From Streptomyces canus (GTDB lineage Bacteria > Actinomycetota > Actinomycetes > Streptomycetales > Streptomycetaceae): a stretch of 64,000 bases of DNA. Made by a program: the position numbers and the translations under genes. The notes beneath the pieces were generated by a model that ran no database searches, was not told where the DNA came from, and saw nothing but the letters and a program-made list of their open reading frames with translations. The stretch spans positions 248,001 through 312,000 of the forward strand of contig NZ_KQ948669.1 of assembly GCF_001514145.1 (NCBI RefSeq). Direction: 5' to 3'. Of the stretch, positions 34,758 through 42,667 are shown one piece after another (within the stretch, counting starts at the first letter, position 1; each line of letters starts with the position of its first letter).

Positions 34758-35486
34758 TCAGCGGCCTCCTTCGTCTCGGGTCGGGGTGAGCACGCCGTAC
34801 AGGCGCAGCCGGTCGGGGTCGGTGTCGCCGGGGGTGATCCGGGTCTGGACCGAGGCGGCGCGGGCGGGATCGAGCACGGCGGGGAAGTCGGTGACGTCCA
34901 GGGTGTCGGCGTGCGCGACGCTGAGGGTGTCCCCGGGCCGGACCAGACCGCGCAGCACCGCCTCGCTGATCAGGTGGTGGACATGCACCAGGTAGGCGCC
35001 GGTGCTCACGCCCGCTGTCGCGAGGCTCACGTCCACGACCCTGCCCGTCGGGCGGCCCGTGACGGGCACGGTCAGCGGACCGGCCGGCACCTCGACCGGT
35101 GCCGGGCCCCGGAAGGCCCGCAACAACCGTGACAGCGGGGCGAGTTCGCGGCGGGGGGCGGGGCCGTACCAGGCCAGGTCCGCGGTCGGGGTCGCGTGGC
35201 GGTACGCGTGGCGGGGAGCCACGCTGGCGGGCCGGCCCGCGAGGAAGACGGTCCTGGTGAAGGCGCGGTACCAGCCGTCCCGCAGTACCTCCGGGATCGC
35301 CAGCGCGAAGTCGGCGGCGCCGCCGAGGAACGCGGCCGGGTCGAGGTCGGCCACGACGACGGCGACGCTCAGACCCGGCGGCGCGGGCCCGCCCCGCAGC
35401 CCCCGCTGGACCGCGTCGAGGCGGGCCAGGGCCGCCGGCGCCAGCGGATCTGTGGCAAGGGGCCGGGTGTTCGCGGCCGTGCTCAT
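34758..35486 (-). CDS. unknown protein of the lasso operon (242 residues)
   Basis: I do not recognise this family. The protein is soluble, with no signal peptide or membrane segment. Visible features are a strand-rich N-terminal part (GLSVAVVVADLDPAAFLGG), a conserved-looking ADLAWYGPAPRRELAPLSRL segment, and a histidine-containing helix YLVHVHHLISEAVLRGLV. ATG 35486 overlaps the stop of the upstream unknown gene by 4 bp, and its own stop abuts the GH3 start. The three proteins are therefore made in step and may work together, for example as a complex or carrier for the GH3 reaction. That is inference. Confidence 0.7.
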   Translation of the reverse strand: MSTAANTRPLATDPLAPAALARLDAVQRGLRGGPAPPGLSVAVVVADLDPAAFLGGAADFALAIPEVLRDGWYRAFTRTVFLAGRPASVAPRHAYRHATPTADLAWYGPAPRRELAPLSRLLRAFRGPAPVEVPAGPLTVPVTGRPTGRVVDVSLATAGVSTGAYLVHVHHLISEAVLRGLVRPGDTLSVAHADTLDVTDFPAVLDPARAASVQTRITPGDTDPDRLRLYGVLTPTRDEGGR

Positions 35487-36670
35487 GTGTAGATCGCCCG
35501 CAGCTCGGGGGCCGGGGGGCCGGATCGCCTGCCCAGCAGGGCCGCCGTCAGCCGGTACGGGTCGACGTAGCCCTGCTGGGTGCGCAGCAGGGACAGGGTC
35601 GCCGCGAGGGATGGCGCCGACCCGCTCGTGCCGTCGGCCGGCGTCTGGCCCAGCAGACGGGCGGCGCGGCCCACGCAGCGTCGCAGCAGGGGCATGCGGA
35701 AGGGCTGCGCCGAGCGTCGGTGCAGGGTGCCGGTGAAGTACAGCCGCATCCCGAGCCGGTAGGCGGCCCGGTCCGCCGTTCCCTCGGTGGCGGCGAGATC
35801 GCCGAGCGTCGTGCCCTGCCAGCCGCCGTACCGGCTGGAGCGCGGCGCGCCGCCCACGGGCACCCGGCTCAGCGGCAGTCGTGCCGTGCGGGCGCCGAAC
35901 TCGGTCAGGACGCGGTCGAGGAGCAGGTAGTCGGCGGCGATGTCGTCGTCGTGGACGAGCAGGAAGAGCCGGCCGGGCCGGATCAGCGGGACCAGCTCGC
36001 GCAGGATCGGCAGCAGGTAGTTGGGGTGGCCGTCGCCGCCGATGAGCCGGCGCAGCGGCAGGCCCCAGCGAGGGCCGTCCAGGTGGACGGGGCCGCCGAA
36101 GCGCCGGTGGTCGACGAGCAGCCCCCGGTCGGCGAGAGCGTCGAGCATCGTCTGCGCGGTGGTGGTGAGCGGGCGGTCAGCGGCCAGCCCCAGGTCTGCG
36201 ACGCCCAGTTGGTCCAGCTGGGCCCGCCACAGGTCGAGCATGCGCCGGCCTGCGGGATGGATCCAGCCCTCCCGGTCCGCTCGCGTCAGGTAGTCCCCGA
36301 GTGCCCGGCGGTCCGTGTCCCGGAGGTCCGTGTCCCGGCGCTCGGCATGGAAACGGACGTACCGTTCGCCGATCCGGATGTCCGACTCACGGCTCCAGTC
36401 GGTGTCCGGCTCGGTCAGGTCGAGGTGGTGCCAGAAGGCCGTCGCCTGGGTGGTGACGGTGGCCATGCGGTTGTTCCAGACCAGTCGTACGCCGCCGACC
36501 CGGGCGCTCGCCTTGACCAGGACGTCCGTCCACAGCAGACCCTTGACGTGGGTGGGGGTGAGCGGCTTCGTCGGAGTGATCGTCACGGGCGCCACGACGA
36601 GTTCACCGGCCGCCGCGGAAGCGGTCGGCTCGGTCCGTCGTGGGGGTGTGACCGGCGTGTGCGGGGCCAC
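35483..36670 (-). CDS. unknown protein of the lasso operon (395 residues)
   Basis: I do not recognise this family. After a Pro/Thr-rich N-terminus the protein reads PLTPTHVKGLLWTDVLVKAS and then RLVWNNRMATVTTQATAFW. A His- and Asp-rich middle includes GDGHPNYLLPILRELVPLI and LFLLVHDDDIAADYLLLDRV. The C-terminus has a GMRLYFTGTLHRRSAQPF stretch. The LFLLVHDDD strand followed by a helix is suggestive of a Rossmann-like active-site edge. GTG 36670 has AAAGGAG six bases upstream. It follows the dioxygenase gene by 40 bp and overlaps the next gene by 4 bp, so it belongs to the tailoring half of the lasso operon. Confidence 0.7.
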   Translation of the reverse strand: MAPHTPVTPPRRTEPTASAAAGELVVAPVTITPTKPLTPTHVKGLLWTDVLVKASARVGGVRLVWNNRMATVTTQATAFWHHLDLTEPDTDWSRESDIRIGERYVRFHAERRDTDLRDTDRRALGDYLTRADREGWIHPAGRRMLDLWRAQLDQLGVADLGLAADRPLTTTAQTMLDALADRGLLVDHRRFGGPVHLDGPRWGLPLRRLIGGDGHPNYLLPILRELVPLIRPGRLFLLVHDDDIAADYLLLDRVLTEFGARTARLPLSRVPVGGAPRSSRYGGWQGTTLGDLAATEGTADRAAYRLGMRLYFTGTLHRRSAQPFRMPLLRRCVGRAARLLGQTPADGTSGSAPSLAATLSLLRTQQGYVDPYRLTAALLGRRSGPPAPELRAIYT

Positions 36671-36710
36671 CAGATGCTCCTTTCTCCGACGGGGGCGGGA
36701 ACGTTCCGGG

Positions 36711-37562
36711 TCACGGCTCCCCGGCGATGGTGATCCGGCGGGTGATCTTGCGCAGGCCCGCCGCGGCCGGGACCGCCTTGTGCAGGACCGAGGCGTTGTC
36801 CCAGACGAGCAGGTCGCCCTCGGTCCAGCGGTGCCGGTGCACACGGGAGACGTCGGTCGCGGTGTCGTACAGGAGCCGGAGCAGTTCGGCGCTCTCGGCG
36901 GCGGCCAGGCCCTCGATGTCCCGCAGCCAGTGCTGGTTCAGCCGCAAAGCGCTGCGGCCGGTCTCGGGGTCCTCGGACACCAGGGGGCGGGTGAAGTCGC
37001 TCAGTTGGTCCAGTTGCCGGCGCCGGTCCTGTTCCGAGAGCGTGACCGTCCTCATCGCGACGGCCCGGTCCATGTCGCGGGAGGCGATCTCCCGGCACGG
37101 GTAGCTGCCCCGCAGGCCGGACACCGTCTGCCGCACCTGGTCGGGCAGTGCCCGGTAGGCGGCCCGCATGTCCGCGAAGAGGGTCTCGCCTTCTTCGGCC
37201 GGTGCCTCCTGGCAGTACAGGAGCGTCACCGAGGTCGGGGGCTGGGCGAACGACCCGTCGGCGTGCCAGTACTGGCCGCCCGCGTTGGCACCGAGGCCGC
37301 GTACGTTCGTCTGGAGCCGGATGCAGGGGTGGCCGGGCACCCGGTGCTCGGGCGGGAAGACCTCTTCCGGCCGGCCGAACCGGCGCGCGAAGGCGCCGTA
37401 GACGTCGTTGTCGTCCGGGAAGCCCACCAGGTGGAGGACCCCGAACTCGCGCAGCAGGGCGCGCAGGGTCGATCCGGCCAGGGAGCCGGAGCCGGAGTCG
37501 TCCGGCGAGAACCCCTCGATCCTCAGCCCGAGACCGAACTCCGTCAGTCCTGTCATCTTCAT
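36711..37562 (-). CDS. TauD/TfdA-type Fe(II)/2-oxoglutarate dioxygenase
   Basis: A 283-residue non-haem iron dioxygenase. The HxD pair of the metal triad is in GQYWHADGSF, the distal His in WDNASVLHKAV, and the 2-oxoglutarate-binding Arg in LRKITRRITIAG. Substrate-side residues include LQTNVRGLGANAGG. ATG 37562 begins MKMTGLTEFGLG; an upstream extension overlaps the peptidase gene. Its position right after the core lasso genes makes it the likely peptide hydroxylase: dioxygenases that beta-hydroxylate the ring Asp of lasso peptides are known. Here the candidate sites are Asp8, or the aromatic/aliphatic side chains. Confidence 0.88.
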   Translation of the reverse strand: MKMTGLTEFGLGLRIEGFSPDDSGSGSLAGSTLRALLREFGVLHLVGFPDDNDVYGAFARRFGRPEEVFPPEHRVPGHPCIRLQTNVRGLGANAGGQYWHADGSFAQPPTSVTLLYCQEAPAEEGETLFADMRAAYRALPDQVRQTVSGLRGSYPCREIASRDMDRAVAMRTVTLSEQDRRRQLDQLSDFTRPLVSEDPETGRSALRLNQHWLRDIEGLAAAESAELLRLLYDTATDVSRVHRHRWTEGDLLVWDNASVLHKAVPAAAGLRKITRRITIAGEP

Positions 37563-37572
37563 GGCAAGCCGT

Positions 37573-37986
37573 TCACAGTGGGGGAACACGGATCAGCACG
37601 GTGTGGTAGCCGGGCGGGTACGGCTCGTCGACGGGCGCGCCCTCGGCCTCGACCCAGGCGTGGGCGAGGAAGGGGACCACGCGCACGCCGGAGCACCAGG
37701 TGGGCCAGTGGCCGTGCACCCGGCACAGCAGCGCGGTGGCGATCGACCGCTGGACGCAGCCCTCGCCCGCACAGGAGACGCTCACCGCGACGACCGCCCG
37801 TCGGCTGCGCAGCGCCTCCTCGGCGGTGGAGGGGCGTGCGCCCCGGCGTACCAGGCGCAGCACCGCTCGGATCCGCGCGGGCGGTTGGTGCACGAGCAGC
37901 CGGGCGACGAGCGTGGCCAGCCAGGGCAGGGGACGGCGGTGCAGCGGCAGCCGCGGGCGGCGGGTGAGGGCGACGGGTGTGCTCAT
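37573..37986 (-). CDS. lasso peptide leader peptidase B2
   Basis: A 137-residue transglutaminase-like cysteine protease that removes the leader from the lasso precursor. The catalytic Cys lies in GCVQRSIATALLCRVHGHW, the His in PFLAHAWVEAEG, and the Asp in GAPVDEPYPPGYHTVL. This is the standard C-H-D order of B2 proteins, preceded by a basic proline-rich N-terminus. ATG 37986 overlaps the B1 stop by 4 bp. It acts with the RRE protein B1, which presents the leader. Confidence 0.92.
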   Translation of the reverse strand: MSTPVALTRRPRLPLHRRPLPWLATLVARLLVHQPPARIRAVLRLVRRGARPSTAEEALRSRRAVVAVSVSCAGEGCVQRSIATALLCRVHGHWPTWCSGVRVVPFLAHAWVEAEGAPVDEPYPPGYHTVLIRVPPL

Positions 37987-38240
37987 GAGCTGACCAGACC
38001 CGCGTGCCGCAGTTTCTCGAGCAGTGTGTGCGCATCGCCCGCGGCCCGTTCGGCCGGGACGCTCGCGCCGTTCGCCGCCGCGGCGCCGGCCTCGGCGGCG
38101 GTGTCGCCCGCGAGGAGCCGGTGCAGGACACGGGCGCCGGAGGCGTTGAGCTGCCAGTAGCGTCCGGACCGCTCGTCGAGCAGCACGGCCCCGCCGTCGG
38201 TCTCGGCGAGCGACACGCCATCAGCCAGAGTGATCGACAC
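37983..38240 (-). CDS. lasso peptide RRE protein B1 (PqqD-like)
   Basis: An 85-residue RiPP recognition element. It begins VSITLADGVSLAETDGGAVL, then the PqqD-like hairpin LLDERSGRYWQLNASGARVL and a C-terminal helix LLEKLRHAGLV. B1 proteins bind the precursor leader, chiefly its YxxP motif, and hand it to the B2 peptidase and cyclase. GTG 38240 lies inside the end of the cyclase gene (20-bp overlap), and the stop overlaps B2. Confidence 0.9.
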   Translation of the reverse strand: MSITLADGVSLAETDGGAVLLDERSGRYWQLNASGARVLHRLLAGDTAAEAGAAAANGASVPAERAAGDAHTLLEKLRHAGLVSS

Positions 38241-40098
38241 GGTGGTCCCCTCCCACGAAGGTGCTCGGTCGCGGTCGCGCCCGCAGCCAGTTCTCGGCCG
38301 CCATGGTGGCGTCGAGGGCCGACCAGGGCAGTCCCGGCGGATAGGCGGCCAGCGCCATGTGCCGCAGCGTGCCGGGGTCGACCAGTCCCAGGTCGGCGAG
38401 CAGGGGCTGGTCGAAGAGTTCGGCCAGCTGCCCGCGGTGCCGTTTCTGTCCCTTGAAGAAGTCGTCCGAGAACTCCCCCTTGGTGGCCCGTTCCAGGGAC
38501 TCGGCCGGCATCGTGCCGCGCATCGCCTCGACCATGAGCGGCTTGTACGACCAGGGCGAACTGCGTTCCTCGGGGCGCACCGCGAGACAGGCTTCGATGA
38601 CGCGGTCGTCGAGGTAGGGCGCCTGCAGCAGCGCGCCCTCGTCCGCCGTGACGGTCTCGGCCAGCCGTACGGCCGCACCGAGTTGTCGCGCCAGGTCGAT
38701 GGTCGTGTGCGCGGATCGGGTGGGGGCGTGGGGCTCGGCGGCCCCGGCCCGCTCGCGGATCCGGGCGGCGAGTTCGGCGACAGCCTCCCGCTTCACCCAC
38801 GGCGGCAGGCGCAGGGGGTACTCCCAGCCGAACAGGGGCCGGCTCGCGGCGGGGAAGGCGGTGCCCAGGGCGTCGGCCTGGGTCATGAGCCACGGTCCGT
38901 ACGGTTTGCGCTCGGCGAGGGCCCGTACGGTGTCGGCCGCCGACCAGCGCCGCAGCGCCCGCATTCCGGCCAGGTGTTGCCTGGCCAGCGCGGGCCGTCT
39001 GCGCATCAGGTCGTGCAGGTAGTTCGGCTTGACCGGCAGGACCTCGTCCCCGCCGTGTCCGGTGAGGTGGACCGTCGCTCCGGTGTCGCCGAGTCGGCGG
39101 GCGGTCTCCCGCAGCCGGGCGATCGGGCGGATCCAGCGGGTGGGCTCGTCGAGACCGGTGACCGGCTGGGCGACCTGCGCGAACATGTCGGGGAGCTCAC
39201 CCGGCCGGAACACGGTGTGCGTGACGTGGTCGCCGTCCATGAGCCGCTGGGCGCGGTCGGCCCACACATGGTCGTCGTGCGTGGGGTCCGCCACCCCGAT
39301 GCGCACGGTGACCAGTCTGCCGCCGGCGGCGCCCGTGGCCCGGGAGGCGAGGAAGCTCATGGGGGTGGAGTCCAGCCCTCCGGACAGATCGGACCCCACG
39401 GTCGCTCCGGCGCGGACCCGGGCGGCAACGGCGTCGTCGAGGGCGCGGGCGAGGGCGGGTGCCCCCTCGGCACGGTCGAGTTCCTGGGGCGGCGGCCGCC
39501 ACCATCTCCTCGTGTGCGCCCCACCGTGCGTGTCGAGGTGCAGCCAGCTGTCGGGCGGTACGCCCTCGACGCCCGACCACAGCGGTTCGAGCAACGCGGA
39601 GGGGGTGATGGCCAGGAGACGGGCCGTGAGGCGAACGGGGTCCACGGCGGCCCCGGTGCACGAGGCCAGCAGGTCGGCGCGGTCCGCGGCGATCCGTACA
39701 CCGTCGACGGTGGTGTGGCAGACCTGGCGCACACCGGAGACGCTGCCCTGGACGCGCACCTGCCCGTCGACCGAGGCCAGCACATGGACCGAACCGGCGA
39801 CGGACGCGGCGAGCCGGTCGACGTCGGAGAGGTGCCGGACGCGCCGGGCCCAGCCCAGCAGGTCCTCCTCGGTGACGGAGTGGACGCCCCGCACCAGGAG
39901 CCGGGTGCCGCCGTGCGTGGCGTGGACGAGGGACGCCGGCCCCGCGTCGGGGCCCGATCCGAGGATCCAGGGGCGTCCCGAGGCGTGTGCGTGGGTGAAC
40001 GAGGCGTGCGGGCGCAGGCGGTCGGCGATCCCGACCGTGGCGGCGCTGTCCGGCAGAGCGACGAACCAGGAGCCGCCGGGTACCGATACCGAATCCAT
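38221..40098 (-). CDS. lasso peptide cyclase C (asparagine synthetase-like)
   Basis: A 625-residue protein with the asparagine-synthetase fold. It forms the isopeptide bond between the N-terminus of the core and an Asp/Glu side chain after AMP activation. The N-terminal glutaminase-like domain lacks the Cys2 nucleophile (it begins MDSVSVPGGSW), as expected for lasso cyclases. The ATP-pyrophosphatase motif is VGSDLSGGLDSTPMSFLA; VHLTGHGGDEVL and the acidic helices follow. ATG 40098 has GGAGGAAC upstream. It is the first enzyme gene after the precursor. Confidence 0.94.
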   Translation of the reverse strand: MDSVSVPGGSWFVALPDSAATVGIADRLRPHASFTHAHASGRPWILGSGPDAGPASLVHATHGGTRLLVRGVHSVTEEDLLGWARRVRHLSDVDRLAASVAGSVHVLASVDGQVRVQGSVSGVRQVCHTTVDGVRIAADRADLLASCTGAAVDPVRLTARLLAITPSALLEPLWSGVEGVPPDSWLHLDTHGGAHTRRWWRPPPQELDRAEGAPALARALDDAVAARVRAGATVGSDLSGGLDSTPMSFLASRATGAAGGRLVTVRIGVADPTHDDHVWADRAQRLMDGDHVTHTVFRPGELPDMFAQVAQPVTGLDEPTRWIRPIARLRETARRLGDTGATVHLTGHGGDEVLPVKPNYLHDLMRRRPALARQHLAGMRALRRWSAADTVRALAERKPYGPWLMTQADALGTAFPAASRPLFGWEYPLRLPPWVKREAVAELAARIRERAGAAEPHAPTRSAHTTIDLARQLGAAVRLAETVTADEGALLQAPYLDDRVIEACLAVRPEERSSPWSYKPLMVEAMRGTMPAESLERATKGEFSDDFFKGQKRHRGQLAELFDQPLLADLGLVDPGTLRHMALAAYPPGLPWSALDATMAAENWLRARPRPSTFVGGDHRVDHSG

Positions 40099-40207
40099 TG
40101 TTCCTCCGCAGGCGAGCGAGTGGAGTGCGGCGAATCGCGGTCACGGGGCACCGCTACGGCCGCACCCCACCCGCTTCATGGCGCGTTTACTTCACCCCGA
40201 CCTCGAC

Positions 40208-40330
40208 TCAGTCGAAGTGGATGAAGAAGTCGGCCAGCGGAAACCCGACGCCCCTGGTCAGGTCGTCGTAGTCACCGAGCTCCACAAGTTCCGGAACCTC
40301 ATAGGAAGTCTCCGGCTCCATGTTCTCCAT
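40208..40330 (-). CDS. lasso peptide precursor A
   Basis: A 40-residue peptide too small for routine gene finding. The leader contains YEVPELVELGDYDDLT, a perfect match to the YxxPxLxxxGxxxxxT leader motif, with Thr in the penultimate leader position. Cleavage after Thr-Arg gives the 14-residue core GVGFPLADFFIHFD. Gly1 and Asp8 predict an eight-residue macrolactam ring, leaving a six-residue aromatic tail FFIHFD. The core has no Ser, Thr, Lys or Cys. ATG 40330 has AGGAGG nine bases upstream. It is 109 bp from the cyclase gene and is the first gene of the operon, below a promoter with inverted repeats. Confidence 0.93.
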   Translation of the reverse strand: MENMEPETSYEVPELVELGDYDDLTRGVGFPLADFFIHFD

Positions 40331-40435
40331 AGCTGTCCTCCTGTCAGTGTTGTGCACTGAATTCGACATATCGGAGCTCCAAGTGCCTTGCTTTTCCTGG
40401 CACTTGACGACCGATGCACCGAGGCTAACCAGGCC
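40331..40435 (-). promoter_or_regulatory. lasso precursor promoter region with inverted repeat
   Basis: CAAGTGCC (40380-40387) and GGCACTTG (40399-40406) form an 8-bp inverted repeat with an 11-nt spacer, some 50-75 bp upstream of the precursor start. On the minus strand a TATGTC -10-like hexamer follows it. The repeat could bind an activator or repressor of the operon. Confidence 0.45.
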
Positions 40436-40560
40436 GGAATTCCGGAGTCAACGAAATACGGCGGCTGGCACATTGCTGCCAATCCGGGATTCCTCTTACC
40501 GATTTCCGGCCGCAGGAACGTGCCACGGTCGTTGCCGCCGCCGCCACGGACGGCTACCTC

Positions 40561-40611
40561 GCACCCCGCACCCTGCGGAAAACCGCAGGGTGCGGGGTGC
40601 GGAGAACCGCA
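40561..40611. promoter_or_regulatory. operator pair and 18-bp hairpin between the lasso operon and dedA
   Basis: GCACCCCGCACCCTGCGG (40561-40578) pairs perfectly with 40583-40600 around AAAA, giving an 18-bp stem. The tip of the hairpin is the 14-mer TGCGGAAAACCGCA (40574-40587). A second copy, TGCGGAGAACCGCA, starts exactly 24 bp later (40598-40611). The same 14-mer, in complement, forms the 24-bp-spaced array at 44583-44644. No T-tract follows, so I read it as an operator rather than a terminator. Confidence 0.7.
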
Positions 40612-40718
40612 CAAGTTCGGCGGCAATCCTCATACCGGCGCTGGTCAGCGGTTTCTAGCGTGGTCGGTGGATCGCGGCAACTGCCCGCGGCGACCATCCC
40701 GCAGCCTGGAGACTTCGA

Positions 40719-41381
40719 ATGGACCTCATGACCCTGGCCCTGCCCCAGGAGCCCGCCGACGGTATCGCGGGCTGGGCGGCCGACCTCGTGGACGCCATGG
40801 GCGGCCCCGGCGCGGGCCTGGCCATCGCCCTGGAGAACCTCTTCCCGCCGCTGCCCAGCGAAGTGATCCTGCCCCTGACCGGCTTCGCCGCCGGGCAGGG
40901 CGTCATCAGCCTGTTCTCGGCGCTGTTCTGGACCACCCTCGGCTCGGTGGTCGGCGCCGCGGTCCTCTACTGGATCGGCATGCTGTTCGGCCGGGAGCGC
41001 ATGCACGCGATCTGGGCGAAGCTGCCGCTGGTCAAGACCTCCGACCTGGAACGGACGGAGGAGTGGTTCGCCAAGCACGGCACCAAGGCCGTCTTCTTCG
41101 GCCGTATGGTGCCGATCTTCCGCAGCCTCATCTCCGTTCCGGCCGGTCTGGAACGCATGCCGATGCCGACGTTCCTGCTCCTGACCACGCTGGGCAGCCT
41201 GATCTGGAACTCCGTGCTGGTGCTGGCCGGCTACTGGCTCGGCGACCAGTGGGACCTCGTCGAGACCTACGTCGGCATCATCAGCAAGGTCGTCCTGGTC
41301 CTGGTCCTGGCGGCCATCGCCCTGTACATCGTGGTCCGGCTGCGCTCCCGCGGCTCGGCCCAGCACCGCCGTACGTCGTGA
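40719..41381 (+). CDS. DedA-family membrane protein
   Basis: A 220-residue membrane protein of the DedA/SNARE-associated family of lipid-related transporters. LENLFPPLPSEVILPLTGF is the N-terminal re-entrant signature with the conserved acidic residue. FFGRMVPIFRSLISVPAGL carries the essential arginines (FxRxxPxxRxxxxxxAG), followed by two more helices. A GGAG site lies eight bases before ATG 40719. It is divergent from the lasso precursor across a region that holds the shared operator, and it is followed by the two-component genes. Such proteins are linked to membrane lipid balance and resistance to membrane-active agents, so it may contribute to self-protection. Confidence 0.85.
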   Translation: MDLMTLALPQEPADGIAGWAADLVDAMGGPGAGLAIALENLFPPLPSEVILPLTGFAAGQGVISLFSALFWTTLGSVVGAAVLYWIGMLFGRERMHAIWAKLPLVKTSDLERTEEWFAKHGTKAVFFGRMVPIFRSLISVPAGLERMPMPTFLLLTTLGSLIWNSVLVLAGYWLGDQWDLVETYVGIISKVVLVLVLAAIALYIVVRLRSRGSAQHRRTS

Positions 41382-41449
41382 CCGGCCCCGTTCTGACCTC
41401 GATCGAGCGATCTTGCCCCGGCTGCGCGGCCCGGCTAGTCTCGGCGACC

Positions 41450-42667
41450 GTGCAGGGGGACTCGGCGGACTTCACCACCCGACCCCTCCCGACGGCGCCC
41501 GGACCCGCGCAGCCGGGAGGCGAGCCGCCGGCGACGCCGCCCGCGGCGTTACCGCGCCGGATCGCGGGACTGCTGGTCGGCTGTCTGACCGCGCTGCTAG
41601 GACTGCTGTACTTCGCGGTCGTCGGCACCCTCCTCGGCCCTTTCCTGCTGTGGCCGCGCACCCGACGACACGCCTTCGTCGCCCTGATCGCCGGCGCCCG
41701 CCGGCTGACCGGGCTCGAGCGCCGACGCCGCTCGGTCTTCTACGGGGACCGCTTCCCCGACCGGATCGTTCCCGACCACCGGATCCTGCGCTATCTCGCC
41801 ACCCGCGCCTACGCCGGTCTGATCACCGGCATCGTGGTCGGCCTGCTCGGCTTCGGCATCCTCCTGGCGGGGCTGCTCGTCGCGAGCCTCCTGCGCGGCA
41901 CGCTCGGCTGGCAGGAGATGCTCACGCAGGGGCTGCTCGGCGGGGTGCTGCTCTTCCTGGACGTCCAGGGCCTGGTGTCGCTGGAGGCGTTCGACACGCG
42001 GCTGGCCCGCGAGAACTTCGGCCCCTCGGAACGCGAGCTGATGCAGCGGCGCATCGACGAACTGGCCACCAGCCGGGCGGCGGTGCTGCAGGCCGTGGAC
42101 ACCGAGCGCCGGCGCATCGAGCGGGACCTGCACGACGGGGTGCAGCAGCGCCTGGTGGCGCTGGCCATGCTGCTCGGACGCGCCCGCCGGGGCCGTACGC
42201 CCGAGCAGGCGGACAGTCTGCTGGAGCAGGCCCACCGGGAGTCGCAGGAGGTCGTGACCGAGCTGCGGGAGGTGGCCTGGCGGGTCTATCCGACGGCGCT
42301 CGACAACCTGGGGCTCCAGGAGGCGCTCGCCGGGGTGTCCGAGCGGTGCAGCATCCCGATCCGGATGGACTTCGCCCTCTCCGAGCCGTTGCCCGCCTCC
42401 GTCGAGACAGCCGCCTACTTCGTGGTGTCGGAGGCGGTGACCAACGCGGCCAAGCACTCGGCCGCCACGGAGATCCTCGTCAGCGTCCGCGCCTACGGGC
42501 CCGTCCTCGTCGTCCGGATCGAGGACAACGGCGTCGGCGGCGCGAATCCGGGGGGCAGCGGTCTGACCGGCCTGCACACCCGGGTCGGCGCGCTGGACGG
42601 CCGACTGCACGTCCACAGCCCCGCCGGGGGGCCCACCACGATCACCGCGGAGTTGCCGTGCGCGTAA
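41450..42667 (+). CDS. sensor histidine kinase (NarL-type system)
   Basis: A kinase of about 405 residues. Two membrane blocks are visible: LLVGCLTALLGLLYFAVVGT near residue 45, and GIVVGLLGFGILLAGLLVAS followed by LLGGVLLFLDVQGLVSL. The HisKA_3 phospho-acceptor is in ERDLHDGVQQRLVALAMLLG and the ATP-binding N box in SEAVTNAAKHSAATEI. IEDNGVGGANPGGSGLTGL forms the G box. GTG 41450 follows a TAGTCT -10-like box by 8 bp, suggesting a leaderless message; GTG 41378, overlapping the dedA stop, is an alternative with a less protein-like extension. It is coupled to the response regulator downstream and probably controls this locus. Confidence 0.85.
   Translation: MQGDSADFTTRPLPTAPGPAQPGGEPPATPPAALPRRIAGLLVGCLTALLGLLYFAVVGTLLGPFLLWPRTRRHAFVALIAGARRLTGLERRRRSVFYGDRFPDRIVPDHRILRYLATRAYAGLITGIVVGLLGFGILLAGLLVASLLRGTLGWQEMLTQGLLGGVLLFLDVQGLVSLEAFDTRLARENFGPSERELMQRRIDELATSRAAVLQAVDTERRRIERDLHDGVQQRLVALAMLLGRARRGRTPEQADSLLEQAHRESQEVVTELREVAWRVYPTALDNLGLQEALAGVSERCSIPIRMDFALSEPLPASVETAAYFVVSEAVTNAAKHSAATEILVSVRAYGPVLVVRIEDNGVGGANPGGSGLTGLHTRVGALDGRLHVHSPAGGPTTITAELPCA

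Noticed and set aside
40561..40600. Intrinsic terminator between the lasso operon and dedA
   Set aside because: It lies between divergent promoters, where no transcript needs ending, has no T-tract, and contains the shared operator at its tip.
41378..41449. Upstream GTG start for the histidine kinase overlapping the dedA stop
   Set aside because: The added residues look non-coding, and a TAGTCT box just before GTG 41450 suits a leaderless start; still possible.
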